64,000 nt of DNA, from positions 124,001 to 188,000 of the forward strand of contig NZ_BAGL01000055.1 of NCBI RefSeq assembly GCF_000308875.1, in the 5' to 3' direction. The notes under the pieces were generated by a model, which saw nothing but the letters and a program-made list of their open reading frames with translations, was not told the DNA's origin and searched no databases. A program made the translations under genes and the position numbers. This document shows positions 41,943 to 48,936 of the stretch, piece after piece. Origin of the DNA: Nocardia transvalensis NBRC 15921. GTDB taxonomy: Bacteria > Actinomycetota > Actinomycetes > Mycobacteriales > Mycobacteriaceae. The stretch's first letter is position 1. The number at the start of each line of letters is the position of its first letter.

Positions 41943-42202
41943 CCTCCCGTGCCCACCACTCTCGGCGCGGCCGAGCCCCCTCGCACCCCTTCCGCACTCC
42001 CGCACTCGCTACAGCGTCATGCACGGGGTGCGAGAACGTGCACGGGGTGCGGGAAATGCACGCGGCGCGGGCAACGCGCGGAGTGCGGGCAATGCACGGG
42101 GTGCGGGCAACGCACGGGGTGCGGGCAACGCACGGGGTGCGGGCAACGCACGGGGTGCGGGCAGCGCACGGGGTGCGGGCAATGCGCGGAGGTCGGCCGT
42201 GA
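41939..42202 (+). CDS. repeat-encoded short ORF bridging the ABC ATPase and permease genes
   Basis: This 87-codon frame has an ATG that overlaps the ATPase stop (ATGA, 41939-41942). Its TGA overlaps the likely permease GTG (GTGA, 42199-42202). After MTSRAHHSRRGRAPSHPFR it consists of HGVRAT/HGVRAM hexapeptides from the 18-bp minisatellite. It may be a translated linker that carries ribosomes from one gene to the next, or chance: an 18-bp period keeps all frames open. No function is implied for the peptide. Confidence 0.35.
   Translation: MTSRAHHSRRGRAPSHPFRTPALATASCTGCENVHGVREMHAARATRGVRAMHGVRATHGVRATHGVRATHGVRAAHGVRAMRGGRP
42020..42189 (+). repeat. 18-bp tandem repeat (minisatellite), about nine units
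   Basis: Units of the form CGCACGGGGTGCGGGCAA run from 42039 to 42182 in eight exact 18-bp steps. A first, one-base-longer unit comes before and a partial unit after. Units 4 to 8 are nearly identical, suggesting recent expansion. No spacers, so not CRISPR. It would encode GAGNAR, THGVRA or TGCGQR repeats depending on frame. Confidence 0.9.
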
Positions 42203-42984
42203 GCACCGAGGCTGTGAACCGGTTCGAGCCGGGGACGTTCGCTCCCGCGCCGCGGCCGGCGGCGCGGGCGGCGATGCTGACCGCCCAGACGCGGATGGAA
42301 CTGATCCTGTTGCTGCGCAACGGGGAACAGTTGTTACTCACCATGTTCATTCCGATCACGCTGCTGATCGGGCTGACGCTGCTGCCGCTGGGCACGCTCG
42401 GTGACGACCGGGTGGGGCGGGTGGTCCCGGCCGTGATGATGGTCGCGATCATGTCCACGGCGTTCACCGGGCAGGCCATCGCGGTCGGGTTCGATCGGCG
42501 CTACGGGGCGCTGAAACGGTTGGGCGCCACCGCATTACCGCGCTGGGGCATCGTGGGCGGGAAGTGCGCGGCGGTGCTGATCGTGGTGGTGCTGCAGTCG
42601 ATTCTGCTCGGGGTGATCGGGGTCGCGCTGGGCTGGCGGCCCTCGCTCGGGGGTCTCGCGTTCGGCGCTCTCGTGATCGCTCTCGGCACCGCGACATTCG
42701 CGGCCATGGGCCTGTTGCTCGGCGGCACGTTGAAGGCCGAGATCGTGCTGGCGCTGGCGAATATCCTGTGGTTCGTCATGCTCGGCACCTCCACTCTCGT
42801 CTTCGCCGCCGACGATGTGCCGGGATGGCTCAATATCATCGCCCGCCTCATCCCGTCCGGCGCGCTGGCCGAGGCGCTGGAGCAGGCCATGCGGCTCAGC
42901 GTCGACTGGTACGGGCTGGCGGTGCTGGTGGTCTGGGGGCTGGTCACGGGAGTGCTCGCGGTGCGCTGGTTCCGTTTCGAATGA
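42199..42984 (+). CDS. ABC-2 type exporter permease (Rv1457c-like)
   Basis: The 261-residue product has six membrane helices (LLTMFIPITLLIGLTLLPLG, VVPAVMMVAIMSTAFTGQAI, VLIVVVLQSILLGVIGVALG, GALVIALGTATFAAMGLLLG and others). It has the ABC-2 features GRR/FDRRYGALKRLGATALPR and PGWLNIIARLIPSGALAEAL. It pairs with the ATPase upstream. Start is open: GTG 42199 gives a normal-length protein, while ATG 42019 would add sixty residues of GAGNAR repeats. Corresponds to Rv1457c by position and type. Confidence 0.88.
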   Translation: MSTEAVNRFEPGTFAPAPRPAARAAMLTAQTRMELILLLRNGEQLLLTMFIPITLLIGLTLLPLGTLGDDRVGRVVPAVMMVAIMSTAFTGQAIAVGFDRRYGALKRLGATALPRWGIVGGKCAAVLIVVVLQSILLGVIGVALGWRPSLGGLAFGALVIALGTATFAAMGLLLGGTLKAEIVLALANILWFVMLGTSTLVFAADDVPGWLNIIARLIPSGALAEALEQAMRLSVDWYGLAVLVVWGLVTGVLAVRWFRFE

Positions 42985-42987
42985 GCG

Positions 42988-43779
42988 TCAGACGGTCTTG
43001 ATCGCGCCGCCGTCGGCCAAGTAGTCCGCGCCGGTGAGATTTCCGGACGCGGAGGAGGCCAGGAAGGTGACCAGGGCCGCGGTCTCGTGCGGTTCGGTGA
43101 GGCGGCCGGTGGTGATTCCCATCAGGGCCGGGGCCTGGGTGAGGAATTCGTCGAGGGTGACGCCGTTCTTGGCGGCGACATCGGCGGCATATCCGTCGGG
43201 CGCGGACCAGTTGCGGGTGCGAGTGGGTCCCGGTGAGACGGTGAGCGCGCGCAGGCCCTGCGCGCCGAATTCCTCCGCGAGCGCCTTGGTGAGGTTGGTC
43301 AGCGCGGCTTTCGCGGTGCCGTAGTCGACGGGGTGGTAGGCGGCGCGGGCCCCGATCGAGGAGAGGTTGATGATCACGCCACGCTGCCGCAGCAGACTCG
43401 GCAGGGCGCGGCGGATGACGCGGACGGTGCCGAACAGGTTGAGGTCGTAGGTGCGCTGCCAGGCGTCGTCGGTGATGTCGAGGAATCCGGCGGCGTCGGC
43501 GCTGCCGGGGACGACGCCGCCGACATTGTTGACGAGAATATCGATCTCGCCGAGGATTTCGGCCGCGCGGTCGATCAGGACAGCCGCGCCGTCCGCGGTG
43601 GCCAGGTCGACGGGGACGGCGGTCGAGGGGCCCTCGAGGTCGCGCAATTCGGGGCTGACGGTGCGCGCGGCGGAGACGACCCGCACGCCTTCGGCCGTGA
43701 GCGCCCGGACGATCTCGAGGCCGATGCCTTTGCTGGCGCCCGTGACGACGGCGGTCTTTCCTGCCAGTCGCAGGTCCAT
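42988..43779 (-). CDS. short-chain dehydrogenase/reductase (SDR)
   Basis: The 263-residue classical SDR has the cofactor motif VVTGASKGIGLEIV. DILVNNVGG, the catalytic Ser in INLSSIGARAAYHPVDYGTA with Y-x3-K, and the C-terminal FLASSASGNLTGADYLADGG complete the fold. ATG 43779 has AAGGAG upstream. It lies behind a TetR gene on the same strand, and the 77-bp gap holds a perfect operator-like inverted repeat (43795-43810), so it is probably repressed by that TetR. Substrate unknown. Confidence 0.93.
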   Translation of the reverse strand: MDLRLAGKTAVVTGASKGIGLEIVRALTAEGVRVVSAARTVSPELRDLEGPSTAVPVDLATADGAAVLIDRAAEILGEIDILVNNVGGVVPGSADAAGFLDITDDAWQRTYDLNLFGTVRVIRRALPSLLRQRGVIINLSSIGARAAYHPVDYGTAKAALTNLTKALAEEFGAQGLRALTVSPGPTRTRNWSAPDGYAADVAAKNGVTLDEFLTQAPALMGITTGRLTEPHETAALVTFLASSASGNLTGADYLADGGAIKTV

Positions 43780-43794
43780 GATGAACTCCTTTTC

Positions 43795-43810
43795 TGTAAC
43801 TACAGTTACA
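43795..43810. promoter_or_regulatory. inverted repeat, probable TetR operator of the SDR gene
   Basis: TGTAACT-AC-AGTTACA: perfect 7-bp arms, 2-bp spacer, about 15 bp before the SDR start. It shares TTTTCTGTAA with the region upstream of the TetR gene, so one regulator probably binds both. Confidence 0.7.
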
Positions 43811-43856
43811 ATTTGCGGGCAGCACACTGGCAGACAATCCGGTGTGCGGAGGTGGA

Positions 43857-44435
43857 TTACAGTGCGCGCAGCGCGGTGTCGACCAGTCCGGCGAGCCGGG
43901 CCGGGCGGGGATCGGCCTTGGCGAGGACGCGCATGCCGTTGATGGTGGTGAGCAGGAAGTTGGCCGCTTCCGCCGGGTCGAGATCGCCGCCGAATTCCCC
44001 GGCGCGCTGCCCTTCCTCGACGGCACATCGGAAGGCCTCGTGCTGGCGGTCGAAGATGCGCCGGACGAGCAGGTCCGAGATCTCGTCGTCGCCGCCCAGC
44101 TCGACGGCCGTATTCGTGGCCAGGCACCCACGCCGGTCGGGGTCTTCGCAGGACGCCTCGAGCACCAGGGTCAGTGCGGCACGCACCCGCTCACGCGGCG
44201 AGCCCGGCCCGTCGAGCAGGTCGATCAGCCGCACGGTCTCCTGCGCCTGATACCGCCGCAGCGCCCGCTCGAACAGATCGTGCTTGCCCCGGAACGCGTT
44301 GTACAGACTCCCCCGGCCGATCCCGATCGCGTCGACCAGATCCTGCGGCGTGGTACGCGCATAACCCTTGCGCCAGAACACCTCCATCGCCTTGGCGACG
44401 GCGTCCTCGGGATCGAAGCTCTTCGTACGTGCCAC
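43857..44435 (-). CDS. TetR-family transcriptional regulator
   Basis: The 192-residue product has the HTH at residues about 8-55 (FDPEDAVAKAMEVFWRKGYA, TTPQDLVDAIGIGRGSLYNA, FRGKHDLFERALRRY) and the C-terminal TetR_C domain type found in AcrR/YxaF-like proteins (GCLATNTAVELGGDDEISDL, FLLTTINGMRVLAKADPRPA). GTG 44435 starts at the domain boundary. It is upstream of the SDR gene, with matching operator-like sequences in front of both, so it is likely an autoregulated repressor of the SDR. Confidence 0.9.
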   Translation of the reverse strand: MARTKSFDPEDAVAKAMEVFWRKGYARTTPQDLVDAIGIGRGSLYNAFRGKHDLFERALRRYQAQETVRLIDLLDGPGSPRERVRAALTLVLEASCEDPDRRGCLATNTAVELGGDDEISDLLVRRIFDRQHEAFRCAVEEGQRAGEFGGDLDPAEAANFLLTTINGMRVLAKADPRPARLAGLVDTALRAL

Positions 44436-44455
44436 GGGTTCGACGGTAGATTTTC

Positions 44456-44470
44456 TGTAATCATAAGTCA
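44456..44470. promoter_or_regulatory. second, imperfect operator-like site before the TetR gene
   Basis: TGTAATCATAAGTCA, preceded by TTTTC as at 43795. Left half matches the SDR operator (TTTTCTGTAA); right half is degenerate. Position suggests autoregulation. Confidence 0.45.
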
Positions 44471-45052
44471 AATATTGCGGGTGGATTCCAGGTCGCGGAG
44501 AAAATCCGCGACGCGCTGCCAGGTGAGTTCGGTGGCTCGGGCGTCGTGGTCCGGGAGGGTGTCGTCGGTGTAGAAATGCCCGGCGTGCGGGTAGGTGTGC
44601 AGGTCCACCGAGGCCGCACGAGCCCGGGCGGTGCGATGCCAGGCGGCGACCTGATGCGGTGTCGCGAAGATGTCGGGGTCGGCGATGTGGAGTTGCACCG
44701 GGAGATTCGGGCGCGCCCCGACCGGGACGTCGGCGAGGCCGTGCAGCAACAGGACGGCCGCGGCGCCGGGCCGCGCCGGCAGGACGTCGTGGATTACCCC
44801 CGCGCCCATGGAGAATCCGATCAGCACCGTATTCTCCGGCAGGTCGTCCAGGGCCTCGTTCGCGCGGGCGACGACGGTGTCCCAGCCGATGCGGTCCTTC
44901 AGGTCGAATCCCGCCTCGATCGTCGGTGCGGTGTGGCCCGCGTAGAGGTCCGGGGAGTGCACCTCGTGGCCGAGTGCGCGGAGCCGGCGCGCGGCATCGA
45001 TCTCCACGCCTCGCAGGCCGTAGACGGAATGGAACAGCGCGATCGTCGTCAC
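44468..45052 (-). CDS. dienelactone-hydrolase-family protein
   Basis: The 194-residue alpha/beta hydrolase of the DLH type reads IALFHSVYGLRGVEIDAARR, HEVHSPDLYAG, nucleophile elbow LIGFSMGAGV, acid in IADPDIF and histidine in YPHAGHFYTDD. Classical DLH has Cys as nucleophile; here it is Ser, so it is more likely a general esterase-like member. It is directly upstream of the TetR gene on the same strand (16-bp overlap with the operator region). Substrate unknown. Confidence 0.87.
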   Translation of the reverse strand: MTTIALFHSVYGLRGVEIDAARRLRALGHEVHSPDLYAGHTAPTIEAGFDLKDRIGWDTVVARANEALDDLPENTVLIGFSMGAGVIHDVLPARPGAAAVLLLHGLADVPVGARPNLPVQLHIADPDIFATPHQVAAWHRTARARAASVDLHTYPHAGHFYTDDTLPDHDARATELTWQRVADFLRDLESTRNI

Positions 45053-45079
45053 GGGTCCATTCTCACCGAGGGCGGTTCG

Positions 45080-45916
45080 TCATCCGCCGGCTTCGATCAC
45101 CCGGCGGACGGCGGCGGCTATCTGGGCGGGCTGTTCGGCGGGGACGATGTGCTCGGAGTCGGCGTCCTCGAAGCGGCCGCCGACCTGGTCGGCGTAGCGG
45201 CGCTGGTATTCGCGCAGGGTGGCGTGGTTGCGGGATCGGAGGCGGTTGGCGCGGGTCGCGGAGAGGACGACGATCTCGCAGGCGGGGGGTTGCGGTGGGC
45301 GGCTCCGGAACTCGATGATCCCGTCCTCGACGGCGGCCAGTTCGCGGCGGGTCTGGGCGAGACCTTCGGGAGTGAAGTCCTCGGCCAGCATCGTGGCGTA
45401 GGTGTCGGCGGGGAACATGCGCCCGTAGGACGCGGTCATGCCGCGCATGAGGGGGCGGATGCGGGCGAGTGATTGCTGGACGGCCAGGATCCGGTCGGTC
45501 TTGCGGGCCGTCGCCGCCCAATCGTCGTAGGACGGAGCCGCTTCCGGCGTCGGGTCGACCAGTACGAGCCCTGCCGGTGCGAGGTTCTCGGCAGCCCTGC
45601 GCACGACCAGTCCGCCCATGCTGTGCGCCACCAGGATCACCCGGCCGGGTGCCAGTGCCTCGACCACGGCAGTGAGGGTCGCCGCCATATCATCGATGCA
45701 CTGCGGTGCGCGAGGCGGACCGCTGCGGCCACGGCCGGCGCGGTCGTAGGCGACGGTGGTGGCGATATCGGCCAGGAGCGGCGCCACCGGATCCCACAGC
45801 GTGCGCCCGGCGCCCGTGCCGGATTCGAATACCACCGTCGTCTCGCCGGAGCCGGACTCCTCGACGTAGATCTCGGTGCCGCACACGGCGATCGAGCGTC
45901 CTGGCACATCCCGCAT
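45080..45916 (-). CDS. alpha/beta hydrolase
   Basis: The 278-residue product has VVFESGTGAGRTLWDPVAPL, then VAYDRAGRGRSG, nucleophile elbow VAHSMGGLVVRRAAE (Ser), and a C-terminal DADSEHIVPAEQPAQIAAAV with the catalytic His. ATG 45916 starts just inside the divergent promoter shared with the HTH regulator at 45978. The palindrome at 45936-45949 lies in that promoter, so the hydrolase is probably controlled by the regulator. Substrate unknown. Confidence 0.88.
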   Translation of the reverse strand: MRDVPGRSIAVCGTEIYVEESGSGETTVVFESGTGAGRTLWDPVAPLLADIATTVAYDRAGRGRSGPPRAPQCIDDMAATLTAVVEALAPGRVILVAHSMGGLVVRRAAENLAPAGLVLVDPTPEAAPSYDDWAATARKTDRILAVQQSLARIRPLMRGMTASYGRMFPADTYATMLAEDFTPEGLAQTRRELAAVEDGIIEFRSRPPQPPACEIVVLSATRANRLRSRNHATLREYQRRYADQVGGRFEDADSEHIVPAEQPAQIAAAVRRVIEAGG

Positions 45917-45932
45917 GGCACACCTTCTCCAT

Positions 45933-45970
45933 CTATCCCAATTTTGGGAACGGTACCAGAAATGGGATAG
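45933..45970. promoter_or_regulatory. palindromic operator between divergent hydrolase and HTH regulator
   Basis: TCCCAA-TT-TTGGGA (45936-45949) is a perfect palindrome 20 bp before the hydrolase start. In addition CTATCCCA (45933-45940) pairs with TGGGATAG (45963-45970), just before the regulator ATG. Thus ATCCCA half-sites occur three times in 38 bp. Probably bound by the regulator. Confidence 0.65.
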
Positions 45971-45977
45971 TTCGCCT

Positions 45978-46517
45978 ATGGATGCCACGGACCTGCTGCT
46001 CCACCCGGTGCGACTGCGCATCGTGCACGCGCTGTCGGGCGGGCGGCTGCGCACCGCGAGCGAGTTGTGCGAGCACCTGACCGATGTGCCGCGGACGAGT
46101 ATCTACCGGCACCTGGGCCTGCTCGTCGACGGCGGCATGGTGGAGGTCGGCGACGAGCGGCGGGTGCGCGGAGCCGTGGAGCGCTCATATCGCCTGCGAG
46201 CCGATCGCCGGACGATCGCGCCGGAAGAAGGCGGCGCGATGACGACGGATGCGCATCGCCGTGGGTTCGCGGCGGCCATGGCGGTCCTGATCGCGGAGTT
46301 CAACGCCTATCTCGACCGGCCCGGAGCCGAGCCGTTCACGGATTCGGTCAGTTATCGGCAGGGGACGCTGTGGCTGAGCCCGGACGAGTTGGCGGGCATG
46401 CTCGAGGGTCTTCGGGAACTCGTCGCGCCGTTGGTTGCCAACGGGCCTGGAGAGGGGCGGCGGCCGTATCTGATCAGCCCGATCCTGTTTCCCGGCGGCG
46501 ATTCCCCGGACGAGTGA
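45978..46517 (+). CDS. ArsR-like helix-turn-helix regulator
   Basis: In this 179-residue product an N-terminal winged helix (LLLHPVRLRIVHALSGGRLR, TASELCEHLTDVPRTSIYRH, LGLLVDGGMVEVGDERRVRG, AVERSYRLRAD) is followed by a helical domain (RRGFAAAMAVLIAEFNAYLD, LSPDELAGMLEGLRELVAPL). This is the layout of the ArsR/YdfF-type regulators with a C-terminal ligand-binding bundle. It is divergent from the hydrolase gene with an operator-like palindrome between. Likely represses both. Ligand unknown. Confidence 0.88.
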   Translation: MDATDLLLHPVRLRIVHALSGGRLRTASELCEHLTDVPRTSIYRHLGLLVDGGMVEVGDERRVRGAVERSYRLRADRRTIAPEEGGAMTTDAHRRGFAAAMAVLIAEFNAYLDRPGAEPFTDSVSYRQGTLWLSPDELAGMLEGLRELVAPLVANGPGEGRRPYLISPILFPGGDSPDE

Positions 46518-46568
46518 TACCCCGCCGCCCCACGCCGACCACGTAGCGGTGCCGTCGGCCCGAAGCGG

Positions 46569-47156
46569 TCATTCGGCCGCACGCCGGTTCGACCGATGCT
46601 CCACCGCCAGCAGCGGATGGTCGAGCACCGAACGCCAGGCGAGATCCCACGGAAAGAGCGGCAGGTGTTCGCCGCCGGTGCCCGGGTCGTGGGCAGTGGG
46701 CAGGTCGTCGCCCGCGAGCACCGTGACCCCCCACTCCGACAGTGTGCGCATCGCCTCCTGGAGCGCCGGAAAGCTCAGCTGGGCGCGATTGGAGAACGGC
46801 ACCGCCACCACGGGCAACCGCTTGCCGTACGCCTCCACCAGCAGCCCCAGCGGCAACGTATCCGAAATCCCCGCCGCCCATTTGGCCAGCGAGTTCCCGG
46901 TGAGCGGCGCGGCGATCATGGCATCGGCGGGCGGCAGCACATCCGGCTCACCAGGATCCTTGTACCCACTGCGCACCGGATACCCGGTCAGCGCCGACAA
47001 CGCCTCGGCATCAACGAATTTCAGCCCATCGGGCGAGGCGACCACACACACCTCCCACCCGTCCCCCTGCGCCCTCCCCACCAACCGCCCCACATCCCGA
47101 GCCGCAGGCGAACCCGTCACGAGGGCATACAACACCGGACGTCCCTGATCGTTCAC
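46569..47156 (-). CDS. flavoprotein of the phosphopantothenoylcysteine decarboxylase fold
   Basis: The 195-residue product has the HFCD (homo-oligomeric flavin Cys decarboxylase) pattern: LYALVTGSPAARDVGRLVGR, WEVCVVASPDG, then DVLPPADAMIAAPLTGNSLA with the flavin-contacting 'A-P-x-T-x-N' motif (KWAAGISDTLPLGLLVE). VVAVPFSNRAQLSFPALQEA follows. Such stand-alone members in actinomycetes are named only 'flavoprotein'. No known partner lies next to it, and the reaction cannot be assigned. Confidence 0.83.
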   Translation of the reverse strand: MNDQGRPVLYALVTGSPAARDVGRLVGRAQGDGWEVCVVASPDGLKFVDAEALSALTGYPVRSGYKDPGEPDVLPPADAMIAAPLTGNSLAKWAAGISDTLPLGLLVEAYGKRLPVVAVPFSNRAQLSFPALQEAMRTLSEWGVTVLAGDDLPTAHDPGTGGEHLPLFPWDLAWRSVLDHPLLAVEHRSNRRAAE

Positions 47157-47217
47157 ACACCTATCGTCCCAGCAAGGCCCGATGCAGCCCGGCGGAGGTT
47201 GGAGCGGTGTCGAGAAA

Positions 47218-48393
47218 TTACAAGCTTGTACCCAGCCAGGATGCGAATCCGAGCAATCCGTCCGACTGGCGGCGTTGGGCCATTGCTATGCCGTGGACCG
47301 TCTCGCGCACCGAAGGGTGCAATCGGGTCTGCTGGGGCGCTGCCGCCCTGGCCTTGTTCAGGGCGGCCAGGGCGCGGTCGGGCTTGCCGGACATCAGCCA
47401 GGCGCGGGCGTTGTCTTGCCAGTGGTTTCCTGCTCGGGGGGCGGCGATGTCCGTGGGCAGGCACAGTGCCGAACCGTCGATGGCGGCTTTGCCCGGGTCG
47501 CCGGCTTCGAGTTCCACGGCGCACGAATGGATCTCGACGTTTCCAGGACCGAAATCGGTTGTGTACAGGGTGCTTTCACGGCGCATGGGCGCCGCGATCC
47601 GGCGGGCTTCCTCGATGTGTTCGCGTGCCGAGTCGAGGCGGCGGCCTCGGCCCGCGACGATCGCGCCGCGGAGGTGGCCGTACCCACGTAGGACGCGCTC
47701 ACCCTCGCTGTCGCCGGGGACCAGGCGCAGGCCCCGATCGACGAGCGACATCGCCACGTCGGTCGAACCGTACGCCATGAGCAGGCGAGATCGTTTCATC
47801 AGGCTACGAACGGCGTAGCCCGGGTCCTCGGTGTGAGTGGCCGCCGAATCGAGCCGGTCGAGAACGAGCGCGGTCAGCGAGGAATACCCCAGACGGCAGC
47901 ACGCGCACTCGGCCGCGATGTATGCCGCGCAGAGCATTTCGTACGCGCCGCGCGCACGGTCGCCATCGGCGTCGCGAATCGCGCCGTGCAGTTGCCGGAT
48001 GAGAGTAGGCAACTTCTCCAATGCGCGACGGATCCGGTCCTTGTGCATCGCCTGCTCGATCGCCGCGAGTTCGGCGGCCAATTCCTCGCGGCTCGGCGGC
48101 TCCACTGCCTGCACATAGCCGCCCTCGGCGAGGATGGCCCGTAATTCCGCGAGACCTTCCAAAGGACCCTCTTCTTCGAGGGTTTCGAGGTAGGGCGTCC
48201 CGTACAGCCGGTCGGGATCGACGCCGAGGGTTTTGCATACGGCAGCGATGAATCCCGCCGACGCCACTTCCCTACCCTGCTCCACGGCCTTGACCATGCT
48301 GAGGCTGTACTGCGCCCGCGTCGCCAGCTGGCGTTGGCTCAGTCCGGCGATCTTGCGCTCGGCGGCGATGGCCTGGCCGACATATTCGCCCAT
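47218..48393 (-). CDS. XRE-family regulator with TPR-like sensor domain
   Basis: In this 391-residue product the N-terminal helix-turn-helix occupies residues about 5-60 (IAAERKIAGLSQRQLATRAQ, YSLSMVKAVEQGREVASAGF). It is followed by a large helical region with repeated Ala/Leu-rich hairpins (LEKLPTLIRQLHGAIRDADG, SLTALVLDRLDSAATHTEDP, GKPDRALAALNKARAAAP). This is the architecture of actinomycete regulators that sense a peptide or partner with the TPR part. It is divergent from two small genes (48505 and 48756), which it probably controls. Confidence 0.87.
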   Translation of the reverse strand: MGEYVGQAIAAERKIAGLSQRQLATRAQYSLSMVKAVEQGREVASAGFIAAVCKTLGVDPDRLYGTPYLETLEEEGPLEGLAELRAILAEGGYVQAVEPPSREELAAELAAIEQAMHKDRIRRALEKLPTLIRQLHGAIRDADGDRARGAYEMLCAAYIAAECACCRLGYSSLTALVLDRLDSAATHTEDPGYAVRSLMKRSRLLMAYGSTDVAMSLVDRGLRLVPGDSEGERVLRGYGHLRGAIVAGRGRRLDSAREHIEEARRIAAPMRRESTLYTTDFGPGNVEIHSCAVELEAGDPGKAAIDGSALCLPTDIAAPRAGNHWQDNARAWLMSGKPDRALAALNKARAAAPQQTRLHPSVRETVHGIAMAQRRQSDGLLGFASWLGTSL

Positions 48394-48504
48394 ACATCGA
48401 GCGTAGACGGGTGCCGGTGCCACGTCTTCCTGTCCCAGAGCTGTCCCTCTCCCTCTCGTCTCGGGGACGAATCTGAATGTCACCGACAGAGGGAGGTAAC
48501 GACG

Positions 48505-48759
48505 ATGCGGGCACAACCGACCGCGCTCGAATGGGTGGATTGGGATGGGTGTGCGGTGGACTCCGAGTTGGCGATGGTTCGGAGGTTGGGGCGGCGGCTG
48601 GGGTATGTGGTGGTGTCGCCGCCGGAGGAATCGCGGCTCGGGCCGGTGGAATTGGTTCGCGTTCTCGATGTCGATGCGGTGATCGTGCCGTCGCCGGGGC
48701 ATCTGCACGCGCTCACGGTGGATCTGCTGATGCATCTGGTCGATGTGGAGTCGGTGTGA
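48505..48759 (+). CDS. small conserved hypothetical protein (84 aa)
   Basis: A GGGAGG eight bases before ATG 48505 and good codon bias support a gene. The product reads LEWVDWDGCAVDSELAMVRR, LGRRLGYVVVSPPEESRLG, then VELVRVLDVDAVIVPSPGHL and ends LLMHLVDVESV. The second half, with AVIVPSPGHL, recalls the resolvase-type segment that lists 'vvvps..Hl', but no catalytic Ser is present. Its stop overlaps the next GTG. It is divergent from the XRE regulator. Function unknown. Confidence 0.7.
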   Translation: MRAQPTALEWVDWDGCAVDSELAMVRRLGRRLGYVVVSPPEESRLGPVELVRVLDVDAVIVPSPGHLHALTVDLLMHLVDVESV

Positions 48760-48935
48760 CCGCGGATGTCGTTCGCGCGGTGGGTGGTTCAGATATGAGT
48801 GGGTGGGAGGTCGGTCTTGTAGTAGCGGTTGCGCTTCCGCTGGTGGTACTCGCAGTTTGCCTGTGGCCTCAACGCATTCCGAGGGACAAGTCGGTCGAGG
48901 CGATTCGGGACCGCCTAGAGAACGAGGATCGGTGA
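48756..48935 (+). CDS. small single-helix membrane protein (59 aa)
   Basis: GTG 48756 overlaps the stop of the preceding small gene (GTGA), so they are coupled; ATG 48795 is an alternative start. One membrane helix, VGLVVAVALPLVVLAVCLW, is followed by a charged cytoplasmic tail PQRIPRDKSVEAIRDRLENE. Together with its partner and the XRE regulator it forms a compact unit. No family recognised. Confidence 0.6.
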   Translation: MTADVVRAVGGSDMSGWEVGLVVAVALPLVVLAVCLWPQRIPRDKSVEAIRDRLENEDR

Positions 48936-48936
48936 T

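Noticed and set aside
42020..42189. Tandem repeats that could suggest a CRISPR array
   Set aside because: The 18-bp units follow each other directly without unique spacers and there are no cas genes.
48505..48935. Toxin-antitoxin pair
   Set aside because: Two small coupled genes are present but neither resembles a known toxin or antitoxin and one is a membrane peptide; left as unknown.
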